Source: Oleiagrimonas sp036379395 (GTDB lineage Bacteria; Pseudomonadota; Gammaproteobacteria; Xanthomonadales; Rhodanobacteraceae). From it: a stretch of DNA of 14,879 nucleotides. Location of the stretch: assembly GCA_036379395.1 (NCBI GenBank), contig DASVGR010000091.1, positions 1 through 14,879 on the forward strand. The letters run 5' to 3'. Within the stretch, counting starts at the first letter, position 1. The number at the start of each line of letters is the position of its first letter. The translations under genes and the position numbers were made by a program. The notes under the pieces are model-generated. The model ran no database searches. It worked only from the letters and a program-made list of their open reading frames with translations, and was not told the DNA's origin. Positions 7,298 to 13,317 of the stretch are shown here, piece by piece.

Positions 7298-7927
7298 TTA
7301 TGTCCATTCGGTCAAGCCTTCTGCCGTATTCATGGTCTGCCACGACGGTCGCTTCTTGAGCGTGGCGGCCAGTTTGGCTACGTTTGGCCACTCGGTGGCG
7401 GGCTTGGGCATGTGGCGCGCCCAGCGCATCAGCATCAGCGTGTACAGGTCGACCAGGCTGAACGTGTCGCCGAGCATGTACGGGCCGTGCGCGGCAAGGT
7501 GCGCGTCGATGAAATCCCAGCATTTTTCGATGGCGATGCGTGCGGACTCGGCCAGCTGGTCGGCCGCTTCGGGCAGGTGATCCTTGGGGAAAAACCACTG
7601 CCGGAACTGCGGTTGCAGGTTGTTGGCCAAGTACAACATCCACTGCAGGTAATCGGCACGCGAAGGGCTGCCGACAACCGGCGCCAGATGCGCTTCGGGA
7701 TGGCGCTCGGCGATCAGCATGGCCAGCGCGGACGATTCGGTGTGCGGCTGGCCGTCGAACACCAGCGTCGGCACCATGCCCAGCGGGTTGATGGCCAGAT
7801 ATTCGGGCGTGCGCTGCTCGCCCTTGGTGATGTCGATGCGCTTGAGCTCAAGCGGCGCGCCGGCTTCGAGCAAGGCCAGATGCACGACGACATTGGCCGA
7901 ACCGGGGGCGTAGTAAAGCGTGTACAT
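7298..7927 (-). CDS. Glutathione S-transferase family protein
   Basis: A 209-residue cytoplasmic protein of usual GST length. The N-terminal thioredoxin-like domain (about 1-80) starts MYTLYYAPGSANVVVHLALL, with the cis-proline motif NPLGMVPTLV (about 48-57) and the glutathione gamma-glutamyl contact TESSA (about 63-67). The helical C-terminal domain contains GDTFSLVDLYTLMLMRWARH, the usual N-cap motif region. The family conjugates glutathione to electrophiles or handles thiol stress; the substrate is not predictable. The ATG at 7927 is chosen because AGGA lies 7 bases upstream on the minus strand and the domain begins at once; a longer frame to 8026 would run into the repeat region. It stands as a single gene. 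Confidence 0.9.
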   Translation of the reverse strand: MYTLYYAPGSANVVVHLALLEAGAPLELKRIDITKGEQRTPEYLAINPLGMVPTLVFDGQPHTESSALAMLIAERHPEAHLAPVVGSPSRADYLQWMLYLANNLQPQFRQWFFPKDHLPEAADQLAESARIAIEKCWDFIDAHLAAHGPYMLGDTFSLVDLYTLMLMRWARHMPKPATEWPNVAKLAATLKKRPSWQTMNTAEGLTEWT

Positions 7928-7976
7928 GGGCAGATCCTGCAAGGGAAACCGGCTCATGATACGCCCGCGCATTGGA

Positions 7977-8049
7977 TGTGCCTTTGCGGGGCGAAAGGGG
8001 CTTGCCACAAACCGACATCCGGCCATCGCGCGCGGGCGCGCTCCTGCGG
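7977..8049. repeat. REPIN-like element, eroded copy
   Basis: From 7985 on it matches the element at 8075-8150: GCGGGGCGAAAGGGGCTTGC in the left half, then ACCGACATC, then TCGCGCGCGGGCGCGCTCC on the right. The left palindromic arm is degraded (TGTGCCTTTGCGGGGCG). It is a tandem neighbour of the intact copy, in the 337-base gap between two minus-strand genes. The rest of that gap holds nothing else I recognise. Confidence 0.6.
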
Positions 8050-8074
8050 CATGGCGTGGTCTGTCGATGGTTTT

Positions 8075-8150
8075 GTAGGAGCCCGCCTGCGGGCGAAAGG
8101 GGCTTGCCGCAAGCCGACATCAGGCTATCGCGCGCGGGCGCGCTCCCACG
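8075..8150. repeat. REPIN-like element (two REP arms in opposite orientation)
   Basis: The left arm GTAGGAGCCCGCCTGCGGGC folds on itself, and so does the right arm CGCGCGCGGGCGCGCTCCCA. The arms face each other over a spacer of about 30 bases. The same architecture occurs at 12891-12970 and, eroded, at 7977-8049. Paired REPs of this kind are moved by RAYT transposases, and one is encoded at 10512-11210. Confidence 0.7.
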
Positions 8151-8264
8151 GGTGATCGGGTGATTGAGGTTGGTTGCTGGGCGGTGGCGATGCAAGCAAA
8201 GCCAGCGGCAACGTCGTTTGTGCGGGGTATCGAACCGCGTGCCCAGTCAAAAAGGCGAGGTTGA

Positions 8265-10406
8265 TTAACCCCGTCCCTTTTGCGGTCCGGCGGCGGCATC
8301 GCTGCGCAACGTATGGCGCAAGTACGCCAGCTGGTTTTGCCAGTACTGCTCGCGCTTGAGCACCCAGGCGTGCACCATGGGCATGCCGAAGCCGGGTTTG
8401 GCGTCATGCTTGCTGGCATCGGCTTCGTAATATTGGAGCAGTGCCAGCCCCTGGTTCGGATAACCGCGCGATCCCAGGTTGGCCGCTTCCTCGAGAGCCG
8501 CCGAAATCTTCGTGTCCTGTGCCAGCGCTTTTTTGAAATACGTCAATGCCGTGTCGGGTTGATGTTTTTTCAGTGCCACCAGCCCTTGCAGGTACAAGGT
8601 ATCTTGCCGTCGGCCGGTGATGGCCATCAGTTTGGTATTGGATCGTGTCGCGGCCAGCAATGCTTCGATGGTGGGCAACGACATTTGCGGGCACGGGGGA
8701 TGACTGGTCTGGGCGATGGCGCGCGCGAACCAGTGTTCCAGCATCGCGCCCGGATCGCCCGTGGTGGCCAGCGATACCTTGGCCGCCTGCAAGGTTGTCG
8801 CGCTGACATGCCCCAGGTTGCATTCGGCACCAAACAGGTTCAGTGACAACTGCACCTGCGACGGGTCTTGCTTGAGCAGCTTGCGCAGGCTGGGGATGGC
8901 CAGTGCCGGCTGTCCGGCGTGCATTTGCGCCATGGCTGCGTTGGCTTGTGCGCGCGGCGAGTCGGGGTTCAGGTGCGCCCACAGCAAAGCCTGTTCGTGG
9001 GTGTTGCCCCACACGGCCGCGCGGGCGTGCGTCATGGTGCCCAAGCTGACAATGACCAGCACGGCAAACACGGCCTTGCCGACGTTGATCAAGGCTGGCG
9101 ACGTGGGCTTGCCAGTACGCAGGGCTTTCAGCCAGCGATTGTGCGATGGATGGGACACTCCCGACCAAGGCCGGCGTTGCGGCACGCCGCACAACCACAA
9201 TGCCAGCGGCCAGAACATCAGCAGGCTGGGCAGGTAATTGCGGTGTTCGAAATACAGCTCCAGTGCCACCGTGCTCGATTCGATGCTTTGGCCGACAAAA
9301 TAGAACAACACGGCCAATGCCCAGGCCGGCCAGCGCCGATGCTGCTTCAGCGCGGCGACGATGAGGCCGACAACCGCCACCAGGCAAGGCAATGTCGTCC
9401 ACGGGTGCAACAACGAGGTTGATGCGCGGATCTGGTCGTTGAACAATCCCGGCGTGAACGGACGTGGCAACCACAACAGTTGCAGGTAATCCATCAGCAC
9501 GCGTGGCTCGGTCAGAAGGCGCTGCCCCATCGTCCATGGTCGCCGGCCGGTACCGTGGACAAACCCGTCCCAGCCACGATGCAGCAGATAGACGGCAACA
9601 ATCAGGGCCGGCAGCCAGCCCAGTACGCGCAGCGCCCAACGATAGCGTCGTGCCGCCGGACCACCGTCCGGACGTGCCAGAAGCGTGTATTCGATGGTCA
9701 AGGCCAACGCCGGCAGGAGAATGCCATTGGCCTTGCTCAGCACGGCCAATACCGTGCACACACCCAGCCCCAGCAGCATCCATGCCCAGCCGCTGGCCGT
9801 CTGTCCGCCCAACAGGCGAGAGCGACCATGCAGCCACGCCAGCAGCCCGATCATGACGAAAGTGGCCGGCAACATGGCTTCGCGTTGCACGATATACAGC
9901 GTGGTCGATACCAAAAACGGATGCAGCAACCAGAAAGCGGTACCCAGCAAAGCCGCCAGATCAATTCGACGGCGGGATGCATGGCGCGCGTCGCGGGCCG
10001 CCGGGTCGGTGTCTCGTGAGCGCGCAAACGCCAGACCCAATTGCCGCAACAGGACAAACAGCAACACCCCGTTGACCAGATGCAACTCGATGCTGGTGCG
10101 CAGGAAGGGTTCCGGGTTGGCCGGCCAGGTGCGTGCGTCAAGCAAAAACGTCAGCATCGTGATCGGCCGTCCCGTGGGGTCGGCGTGGCCTGACGTGATG
10201 TAGCGCCAGAACGTGGCCCAGTTGTCCACCGGGCCGCTCGCACCAATGGCCGGCAAGTTGGCGAAGTCGTCGAACTGGAAGCCTCCCGTCAGGCCGGGAT
10301 GGTAGGCCCACCAGGTACCGGCCAGAAGAATGGCCAACAATGCCACCGCGGCAACGGTGGATTTCCAGCTGAAGAAACGGCATGTAGTCACAGGCAGGCT
10401 TTTCAA
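8265..10406 (-). CDS. Large multi-membrane protein with C-terminal TPR region (GT-C-like)
   Basis: A 713-residue protein. After the first membrane helix (about 16-34) comes GLTGGFQFDDFANLPAI with an Asp pair (46-47) in the first outer loop, as in GT-C glycosyltransferases that use lipid-linked sugars. Some ten further hydrophobic segments follow to about residue 460 (for example LAALLGTAFWLLHPFLVSTT). The tail (about 480-660) is helical and TPR-like (AQANAAMAQMHAGQPALAIP; GLVALKKHQPDTALTYFKKA). The plan of membrane part plus TPR tail resembles TMTC-like and related bacterial proteins, so a role in protein or polymer glycosylation is plausible but unproven. The start is uncertain: TTG 10406 overlaps a repeat box and GTG 10391 is an alternative. 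Insertion upstream may have replaced the native 5' end. Confidence 0.8.
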   Translation of the reverse strand: MKSLPVTTCRFFSWKSTVAAVALLAILLAGTWWAYHPGLTGGFQFDDFANLPAIGASGPVDNWATFWRYITSGHADPTGRPITMLTFLLDARTWPANPEPFLRTSIELHLVNGVLLFVLLRQLGLAFARSRDTDPAARDARHASRRRIDLAALLGTAFWLLHPFLVSTTLYIVQREAMLPATFVMIGLLAWLHGRSRLLGGQTASGWAWMLLGLGVCTVLAVLSKANGILLPALALTIEYTLLARPDGGPAARRYRWALRVLGWLPALIVAVYLLHRGWDGFVHGTGRRPWTMGQRLLTEPRVLMDYLQLLWLPRPFTPGLFNDQIRASTSLLHPWTTLPCLVAVVGLIVAALKQHRRWPAWALAVLFYFVGQSIESSTVALELYFEHRNYLPSLLMFWPLALWLCGVPQRRPWSGVSHPSHNRWLKALRTGKPTSPALINVGKAVFAVLVIVSLGTMTHARAAVWGNTHEQALLWAHLNPDSPRAQANAAMAQMHAGQPALAIPSLRKLLKQDPSQVQLSLNLFGAECNLGHVSATTLQAAKVSLATTGDPGAMLEHWFARAIAQTSHPPCPQMSLPTIEALLAATRSNTKLMAITGRRQDTLYLQGLVALKKHQPDTALTYFKKALAQDTKISAALEEAANLGSRGYPNQGLALLQYYEADASKHDAKPGFGMPMVHAWVLKREQYWQNQLAYLRHTLRSDAAAGPQKGRG

Positions 10407-10427
10407 ATGGTGTCAGGGACAATTTCC
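10404..10427. repeat. GGTGTCAGGG-type box beside the RAYT gene
   Basis: CAAATGGTGTCAGGGACA followed by ATTTCC. The same box, inverted and with 3-4 changes, occurs at 12158-12181 and 14177-14200. It lies between the divergent transmembrane/TPR gene and the transposase gene and overlaps the presumed TTG start of the former. It is a candidate recognition or end sequence for the transposase. Confidence 0.55.
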
Positions 10428-10511
10428 GGCAGCTGAAGACAACTCAGGCCGACAACTTGCTGGCCGGTTTGCGTATGGCGCCACTGCATGCCCGGCGCGA
10501 TCGTGGCAAGC

Positions 10512-11210
10512 ATGACACGACTGCCGCGTTTCGATCTGCCGGGCATTACGCAACATGTGGTGCAGCGTGGCAACAATCGGTTGCCTTGCTTTCTTGACGA
10601 TGCCGACAAACAACGCTACCTGCAGTGCCTCGCTGCCGCATTGCCGCGGTTCGGCTGTCGTCTGCACGCCTATGTACTGATGAGCAACCACGCGCATCTT
10701 CTGGTGACGCCTGAAGAAGCTGGTGCGCTGCCGCGCATGATGCATACGTTTTCGCGCAATTATGTCGGCCTGTTCAATGGACGTCATGCGCGTACAGGCA
10801 CGCTGTGGGAAGGCCGTTACAAGGCGTGCCTGGTCGATTCCGGCGCCTATTTTCTGATGTGCAGCCGCTACATCGAGCTCAATCCGGTGCGGGCGTGGAT
10901 GGTGGCCTCGCCGGGCGACTACGCGTGGTCAAGCTACGCCGCCAATGCGCAGTCGAAATGGGACCCTTTGCTGACTCCGCATGCCGAATACCTGGCCCTG
11001 GGAAACAGTGCCGCGGCACGCCAGCAAGCCTATCGACGATTGTTTGATGACGTACTGGCGCCGGCCAAGCTCGCCGAAATCCGCAACTACCTCAACCAGC
11101 AAAAAGCTCTGGGCACGGATCGGTTTCAGGAATGGGTCAAAGAACGCACCGGACACTTTGCAGGTTTGCGCGCGACCGGGCGACCGGCAGGCAAGCCGAT
11201 GGATGCATGA
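10512..11210 (+). CDS. REP-associated tyrosine transposase (RAYT, Y1_Tnp family)
   Basis: A 232-residue single-strand DNA transposase of the HUH class. It begins MTRLPRFDLPGITQHVVQRG, then has the metal-binding HUH motif HAH (60-62, in VLMSNHAHLLVTP). GTLWEGRYKACLV (about 96-108) and SRYIELNPVRA follow. By comparison with the E. coli REP transposase, Tyr120 in the latter is the likely catalytic residue. RAYTs are single-copy chromosomal genes that act on REP/REPIN palindromes, and such palindromes occur in this window. The ATG at 10512 precedes the conserved start; the frame is open to 10488. A hairpin follows the stop. Key residues are intact, so the enzyme may be active. Confidence 0.92.
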   Translation: MTRLPRFDLPGITQHVVQRGNNRLPCFLDDADKQRYLQCLAAALPRFGCRLHAYVLMSNHAHLLVTPEEAGALPRMMHTFSRNYVGLFNGRHARTGTLWEGRYKACLVDSGAYFLMCSRYIELNPVRAWMVASPGDYAWSSYAANAQSKWDPLLTPHAEYLALGNSAAARQQAYRRLFDDVLAPAKLAEIRNYLNQQKALGTDRFQEWVKERTGHFAGLRATGRPAGKPMDA

Positions 11211-11212
11211 CA

Positions 11213-11242
11213 AAAGAGCGGTTGCTCAAGGTGTGCCTCTTT
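11213..11242. terminator. Hairpin after the RAYT gene
   Basis: AAAGAG (11213-11218) pairs with CTCTTT (11237-11242), two bases after the transposase stop; an inner GAGC-GGTT-GCTC can form instead. The placement after GGATGCATGA resembles the hairpins at 12082-12112 and 14101-14131. It could be a terminator or a transposon end structure. Confidence 0.4.
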
Positions 11243-11301
11243 AGGTGTTGGGCAGGGGGCAACGGGTCGCAGAAGTGACTTTTGATGTTGTTTACATTTA
11301 A

Positions 11302-11314
11302 ACCCTCATGGGGT
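11302..11314. promoter_or_regulatory. Candidate MqsA operator before mqsR
   Basis: ACCC-TCATG-GGGT is a short palindrome ending 6 bases before the mqsR ATG. MqsA is known to repress its own operon by binding palindromes of the AACCT..AGGTT kind; this site is similar in outline but not identical. Confidence 0.35.
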
Positions 11315-11320
11315 AATTTT

Positions 11321-11623
11321 ATGGAAAAGCGTACCCCGCACTACGGGCTCATGGATGTGCAAGCTGCCGTCGCGGTGCGGGGCATTGACTGTTTTACCCG
11401 GTCGGCACAGGAAGGCGCTGCCGCCATGGGGCTTGCAAGTGCCCAAGCGTTGGCGGCCATCCAAAACCTGACTCGCCAGGATTTTCACAAGTCAATGACC
11501 ACGTATGCCGACCACGCCGTTTGGCAGGACGTGTATCACTGTCCCACCGCGGTCGGGCTGGCCTACGTCAAGTTCACGCTGCGTGAAGACGGCAGCATCG
11601 TTATCTCCTTCAAAGAGCTGTGA
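11321..11623 (+). CDS. mqsR: Type II toxin MqsR (mRNA interferase)
   Basis: A 100-residue protein, the usual MqsR length. It begins MEKRTPHYGLMDVQ like the E. coli toxin (MEKRTPH) and keeps the diagnostic core DFHKSMTTYADHAVWQDVYH and the C-terminus IVISFKEL. The family has a RelE-like fold and cleaves mRNA at GCU-type sites. The ATG at 11321 is set by this homology; a frame open to 11282 adds unlikely residues. As in E. coli, and unlike most TA modules, the toxin gene comes first, with the antitoxin gene right behind it (GTGA overlap at 11620). The conserved core Lys/Tyr positions look intact. Confidence 0.95.
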   Translation: MEKRTPHYGLMDVQAAVAVRGIDCFTRSAQEGAAAMGLASAQALAAIQNLTRQDFHKSMTTYADHAVWQDVYHCPTAVGLAYVKFTLREDGSIVISFKEL

Positions 11624-11625
11624 TC

Positions 11626-12027
11626 ATGGAATCCCGTTACTGCCTGCAATGCGATGATGGAACCCGATTGGTCCACGCTTCCCGCGACGTGGCGACGCAA
11701 TACAAGGGGCGCGAAGTTGTCGTCAAGCGAGTGAAAGGCTGGCACTGCCCGAAGTGTGGCGAAGTGGAGTTCGATCCGGGCGAGGGCAAACGCTACAGCG
11801 ATGCGCTGGGAAAACTTGTCGCCGAATCCGCGGCGGATGAAGCCGCCATGCTTCGCGATACCCGCAAACGACTCAAGCTGACACAGAAAGCGGCTTCCCG
11901 GCTGACCGGTGGTGGACACAACGCCTTCAGTCGCTATGAGCGCGGCCAAGCGCGCCCCGTGCCAGCCGTCATCAACCTGTTCCGCCTGCTGGGCAAGCAT
12001 CCCGAGTTGCTGGAAGAACTGCGTTAG
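11626..12027 (+). CDS. mqsA: Antitoxin and transcription repressor MqsA
   Basis: A 133-residue antitoxin. The N-terminal zinc domain has two Cys pairs, Cys6/Cys9 (CLQC) and Cys41/Cys44 (CPKC), as in MqsA. The C-terminal helix-turn-helix (about 75-133) contains KRLKLTQKAASRLTGGGHNA and FSRYERGQARPVPA. Asn99 and Arg103 match the E. coli residues that read DNA bases. It binds MqsR and represses the operon. The ATG at 11626 follows an AAAGAG site; the GTG at 11620, overlapping the toxin stop, is an alternative. The TAG stop is followed by 18 further in-frame codons to a TGA at 12079-12081 that also occur, without the TAG, in the fossil copy at 13921-14098. Confidence 0.94.
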   Translation: MESRYCLQCDDGTRLVHASRDVATQYKGREVVVKRVKGWHCPKCGEVEFDPGEGKRYSDALGKLVAESAADEAAMLRDTRKRLKLTQKAASRLTGGGHNAFSRYERGQARPVPAVINLFRLLGKHPELLEELR

Positions 12028-12081
12028 GCGGACGCGTTTGGGGTGGTGCCGAACCCTCGTCTTGCGCCGTTGGATGCATGA

Positions 12082-12112
12082 AAAGAGGGGCTGCGCAAGG
12101 CAACCCCGCTTT
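12082..12112 (+). terminator. Hairpin downstream of mqsA
   Basis: AAAG-a-GGGG-c-TGC pairs with GCA-a-CCCC-g-CTTT over a GCAAG loop: 11 pairs with two mismatches, ending in CTTT. It is suitable as a terminator of mqsRA, although the U-run is short. It is repeated almost unchanged at 14101-14131. Confidence 0.55.
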
Positions 12113-12157
12113 CGTGTCAGGCAGAGTCAGGCCAGTGCCTTGGCGTCAACAGCGTCA

Positions 12158-12181
12158 GGAAAGTGACCCTGGCACCGTTTG
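12158..12181. repeat. GGTGTCAGGG-type box, inverted copy
   Basis: Read on the minus strand it gives CAAACGGTGCCAGGGTCA followed by CTTTCC, matching the box at 10404-10427 with four changes. It ends the mqsA-tail repeat and directly precedes the promoter of the next TA module. Confidence 0.55.
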
Positions 12182-12191
12182 CTCTCTATTG

Positions 12192-12220
12192 TGGACAATG
12201 TATCTCATATGAGATACATT
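12192..12220 (+). promoter_or_regulatory. Promoter with perfect 24-base palindrome (operator) for the DinJ/ParE module
   Basis: TGGACA (12192-12197) and TACATT (12215-12220) are 17 bases apart, a plausible sigma-70 promoter. Bases 12197-12220 form a perfect palindrome with half-site AATGTATCTCAT, covering the whole spacer. A repressor bound here would block polymerase. RelB/DinJ antitoxins are known to bind such sites, so autoregulation is likely. GGAAG at 12240-12244 is the probable ribosome binding site. Confidence 0.65.
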
Positions 12221-12252
12221 AAAGACGCCGCCTTATTTGGAAGCAAAACACC

Positions 12253-12546
12253 ATGACAACGCATACCTCCATGCTTCACGTCCGTATCAGCGATGACCTG
12301 AAAAATGAGGCTGCTCAATGTCTTGCCGATGTTGGCCTGACCGTCTCCGACGCCGTGCGGATCTTGTTGACGCGCGTCACCAAGGAGGGGGGGTTACCGG
12401 CCGGGCTGGCAACCGATCCACAGACCCATGACGCCTGGTTCCGTGCCAAGGTACGTGAAGCTCTGGCCGATACACGCCCCACCGTGCCACACAGTCAAGT
12501 GATGGATGAAGCTCAAGCGCTGATTGATGCCAAGCGCCGTGCGTAG
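12253..12546 (+). CDS. Type II antitoxin, RelB/DinJ family
   Basis: A 97-residue protein. The segment MLHVRISDDLKNEAAQCLAD, followed by VGLTVSDAVRILLTRVTKEG and GLP, matches the ribbon-helix-helix dimer domain of DinJ (RARIDEDLKNQAADVLAGMG..). The C-terminal region from about residue 50 would cover the toxin. The partner is the overlapping toxin gene (20 bases of overlap). DinJ of E. coli pairs with YafQ, but the toxin here is of the ParE type. A strong palindromic operator lies upstream. Confidence 0.9.
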   Translation: MTTHTSMLHVRISDDLKNEAAQCLADVGLTVSDAVRILLTRVTKEGGLPAGLATDPQTHDAWFRAKVREALADTRPTVPHSQVMDEAQALIDAKRRA

Positions 12547-12823
12547 TCTGGAATGGACGGCATGGGCCCGGGCCGATCTGTTGGCCATTGTTGACTATAT
12601 TTCTGATGACAACCCAGATGCCGCCCAGCGCCTGAAGGATGAACTGGAGCAGAAAGCGGAACGGCTGCGGGAGTTTCCCGGCCTGTTCCGCTCGGGGCGC
12701 ATGCAGGGAACGCGAGAGATGGTCGCGCACGCCAACTATGTAGTCATCTACGTCGAGGATGATTCGGTCGTGCGCATTCTTCGGGTACTTCATGCCGCGC
12801 AGCAGTGGCCCGTTGCCGATTGA
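12527..12823 (+). CDS. Type II toxin, RelE/ParE family
   Basis: A 98-residue toxin starting MPSAVRSLEWTAWARADLLA. Core features: IVDYISDDNPDAAQRLKDEL (helical hairpin), FPGLFRSGRMQGTREMVAHA, YVVIYVEDDSVVRILRVLHA and the tail QQWP. This is the ParE-like group (COG3668 style). It is a clear paralogue of the toxin at 13608-13907, with shared DYI..NP.AA, GTRE, HA.Y, IY, VH and WP positions, yet the two have unrelated antitoxins. The ATG at 12527 lies inside the antitoxin gene; a TTG one codon before is less likely. The target (gyrase or mRNA) cannot be told. Confidence 0.9.
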   Translation: MPSAVRSLEWTAWARADLLAIVDYISDDNPDAAQRLKDELEQKAERLREFPGLFRSGRMQGTREMVAHANYVVIYVEDDSVVRILRVLHAAQQWPVAD

Positions 12824-12890
12824 CCACCCAGAGCAAGCAGGTGCAGTTGGCCCCCTGTCTTGTTGCTGTCATCCTTGCCCCGAACAAACC

Positions 12891-12970
12891 GTAGGAGCGC
12901 ACCTGCGCGCGATAACCAGATGTTTGCGATCAGGAGGGCGGCGCCTTTCGCGCGCAGGCGCGCTCCTACG
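12891..12970. repeat. REPIN-like element between TA modules
   Basis: GTAGGAGCGCACCTGCGCGC at the left and its inverted partner GCGCGCAGGCGCGCTCCTAC at the right, with about 37 bases between. It is the best-preserved pair in the window and has the same plan as 8075-8150. It sits in a stretch of 494 bases without an intact gene (12824-13317), which otherwise holds only the two fossils below and a promoter region. Confidence 0.75.
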
Positions 12971-12985
12971 ATTCTCAAGTGCTGC

Positions 12986-13039
12986 TTGATGCCAGGCACC
13001 GTGCATAACCTGGGATGGACGGCATGGGTCCGGGCCGGA
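12986..13039 (+). pseudogene. Fossil of the DinJ-end/ParE-start junction
   Basis: About 54 bases matching 12525-12577 with eight or nine changes. The copy keeps the end of the antitoxin frame (Arg-Ala-stop, TAG changed to TAA) and the toxin start (MPGTVHNLGWTAWVRA against MPSAVRSLEWTAWARA). After this the similarity ends. A second copy of the DinJ/ParE module, or part of it, was once here. Confidence 0.65.
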
Positions 13040-13062
13040 GTTATTGCCCCTGGCTTCTTTGC

Positions 13063-13209
13063 TGCAGAAAGCGGCTTCCAGGCTGACCGGTGGCGGACAC
13101 AATGCCTCCAGTCGCCATGAGTGCGGTGAAGCGCGCCCCGTGCCAGCCGTCATCAACCTGTTCCGCCTGCTGGACAAGCACCCCGAGTTGCTGGAAGAGC
13201 TGCATCAGG
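13063..13209 (+). pseudogene. mqsA: Fossil of mqsA, 3' part (copy 2)
   Basis: About 147 bases matching 11882-12028. It reads LLQKAASRLTGGGHNASSRH and then ECGEARPVPAVINLFRLLDK, so the frame is still open, but the zinc domain and start are missing. Tyr and Arg in the recognition region have changed (SRYERG to SRHECG). It lies 24 bases after the toxin fossil. It lacks the hairpin and box of the other copies: similarity stops at GCATCAGG. Confidence 0.75.
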
Positions 13210-13281
13210 TGTGTGGCCCATGGTGTATTACATCGGCACTTGTGTAGGGCGATATGCGGTCTATGTTGTGACATTACTCGA

Positions 13282-13298
13282 TATATACTTCGTATGTA
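13282..13298. promoter_or_regulatory. Imperfect palindrome before the RHH/ParE module
   Basis: TATATAC-TTC-GTATGTA has one mismatch and is AT-rich, containing TATACT as a possible -10 box. It ends 19 bases before the ATG at 13318, with an ideal GAGGAGG site at 13306-13312. Probable operator for the antitoxin. Confidence 0.4.
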
Positions 13299-13317
13299 CC
13301 AATCCGAGGAGGCCATC

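Larger units (their letters stand above)
11904..12181 (+). repeat. Direct repeat: mqsA tail, hairpin and GGTGTCAGGG box (copy 1)
   Basis: This segment of about 280 bases recurs at 13921-14200 with roughly 90 percent identity by eye, and its coding part recurs at 13063-13209. It comprises the last third of mqsA, the trailing 18 in-frame codons, a hairpin, and the box at 12158-12181. The other copies lack the 5' part of the gene, so this is the parent or best-kept copy. Confidence 0.8.

Noticed and set aside
7977..8150. Two similar units in tandem, considered as a CRISPR array
   Set aside because: Only two units, repeat parts too long and palindromic in the REP manner, no equal spacers and no cas genes.
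7412..8155. A 247-codon plus-strand frame opposite the GST gene
   Set aside because: It shadows the GST on the other strand and runs into the palindromic repeats.
8404..9837. A 477-codon minus-strand frame
   Set aside because: It is a shifted shadow of the transmembrane/TPR gene; no domain or membrane pattern is seen.
11291..11319. TTTACA and TAATTT with exact 17-base spacing before mqsR
   Set aside because: Transcription would begin after the mqsR ATG, which homology supports strongly. Probably coincidence in an AT-rich operator.
10404..11320. RAYT considered as a classical insertion sequence
   Set aside because: No terminal inverted repeats or target duplications are visible, and the protein is of the RAYT type, usually non-mobile as a gene.
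12023..12029. GTTAGGC at the mqsA end resembles an integron attC core, and TA genes in a row recall superintegron cassettes
   Set aside because: The other copies have GTCAGGC or ATCAGG, no matching RYYYAAC partner is placed correctly, and no integrase is seen. The repeats are coding-derived.
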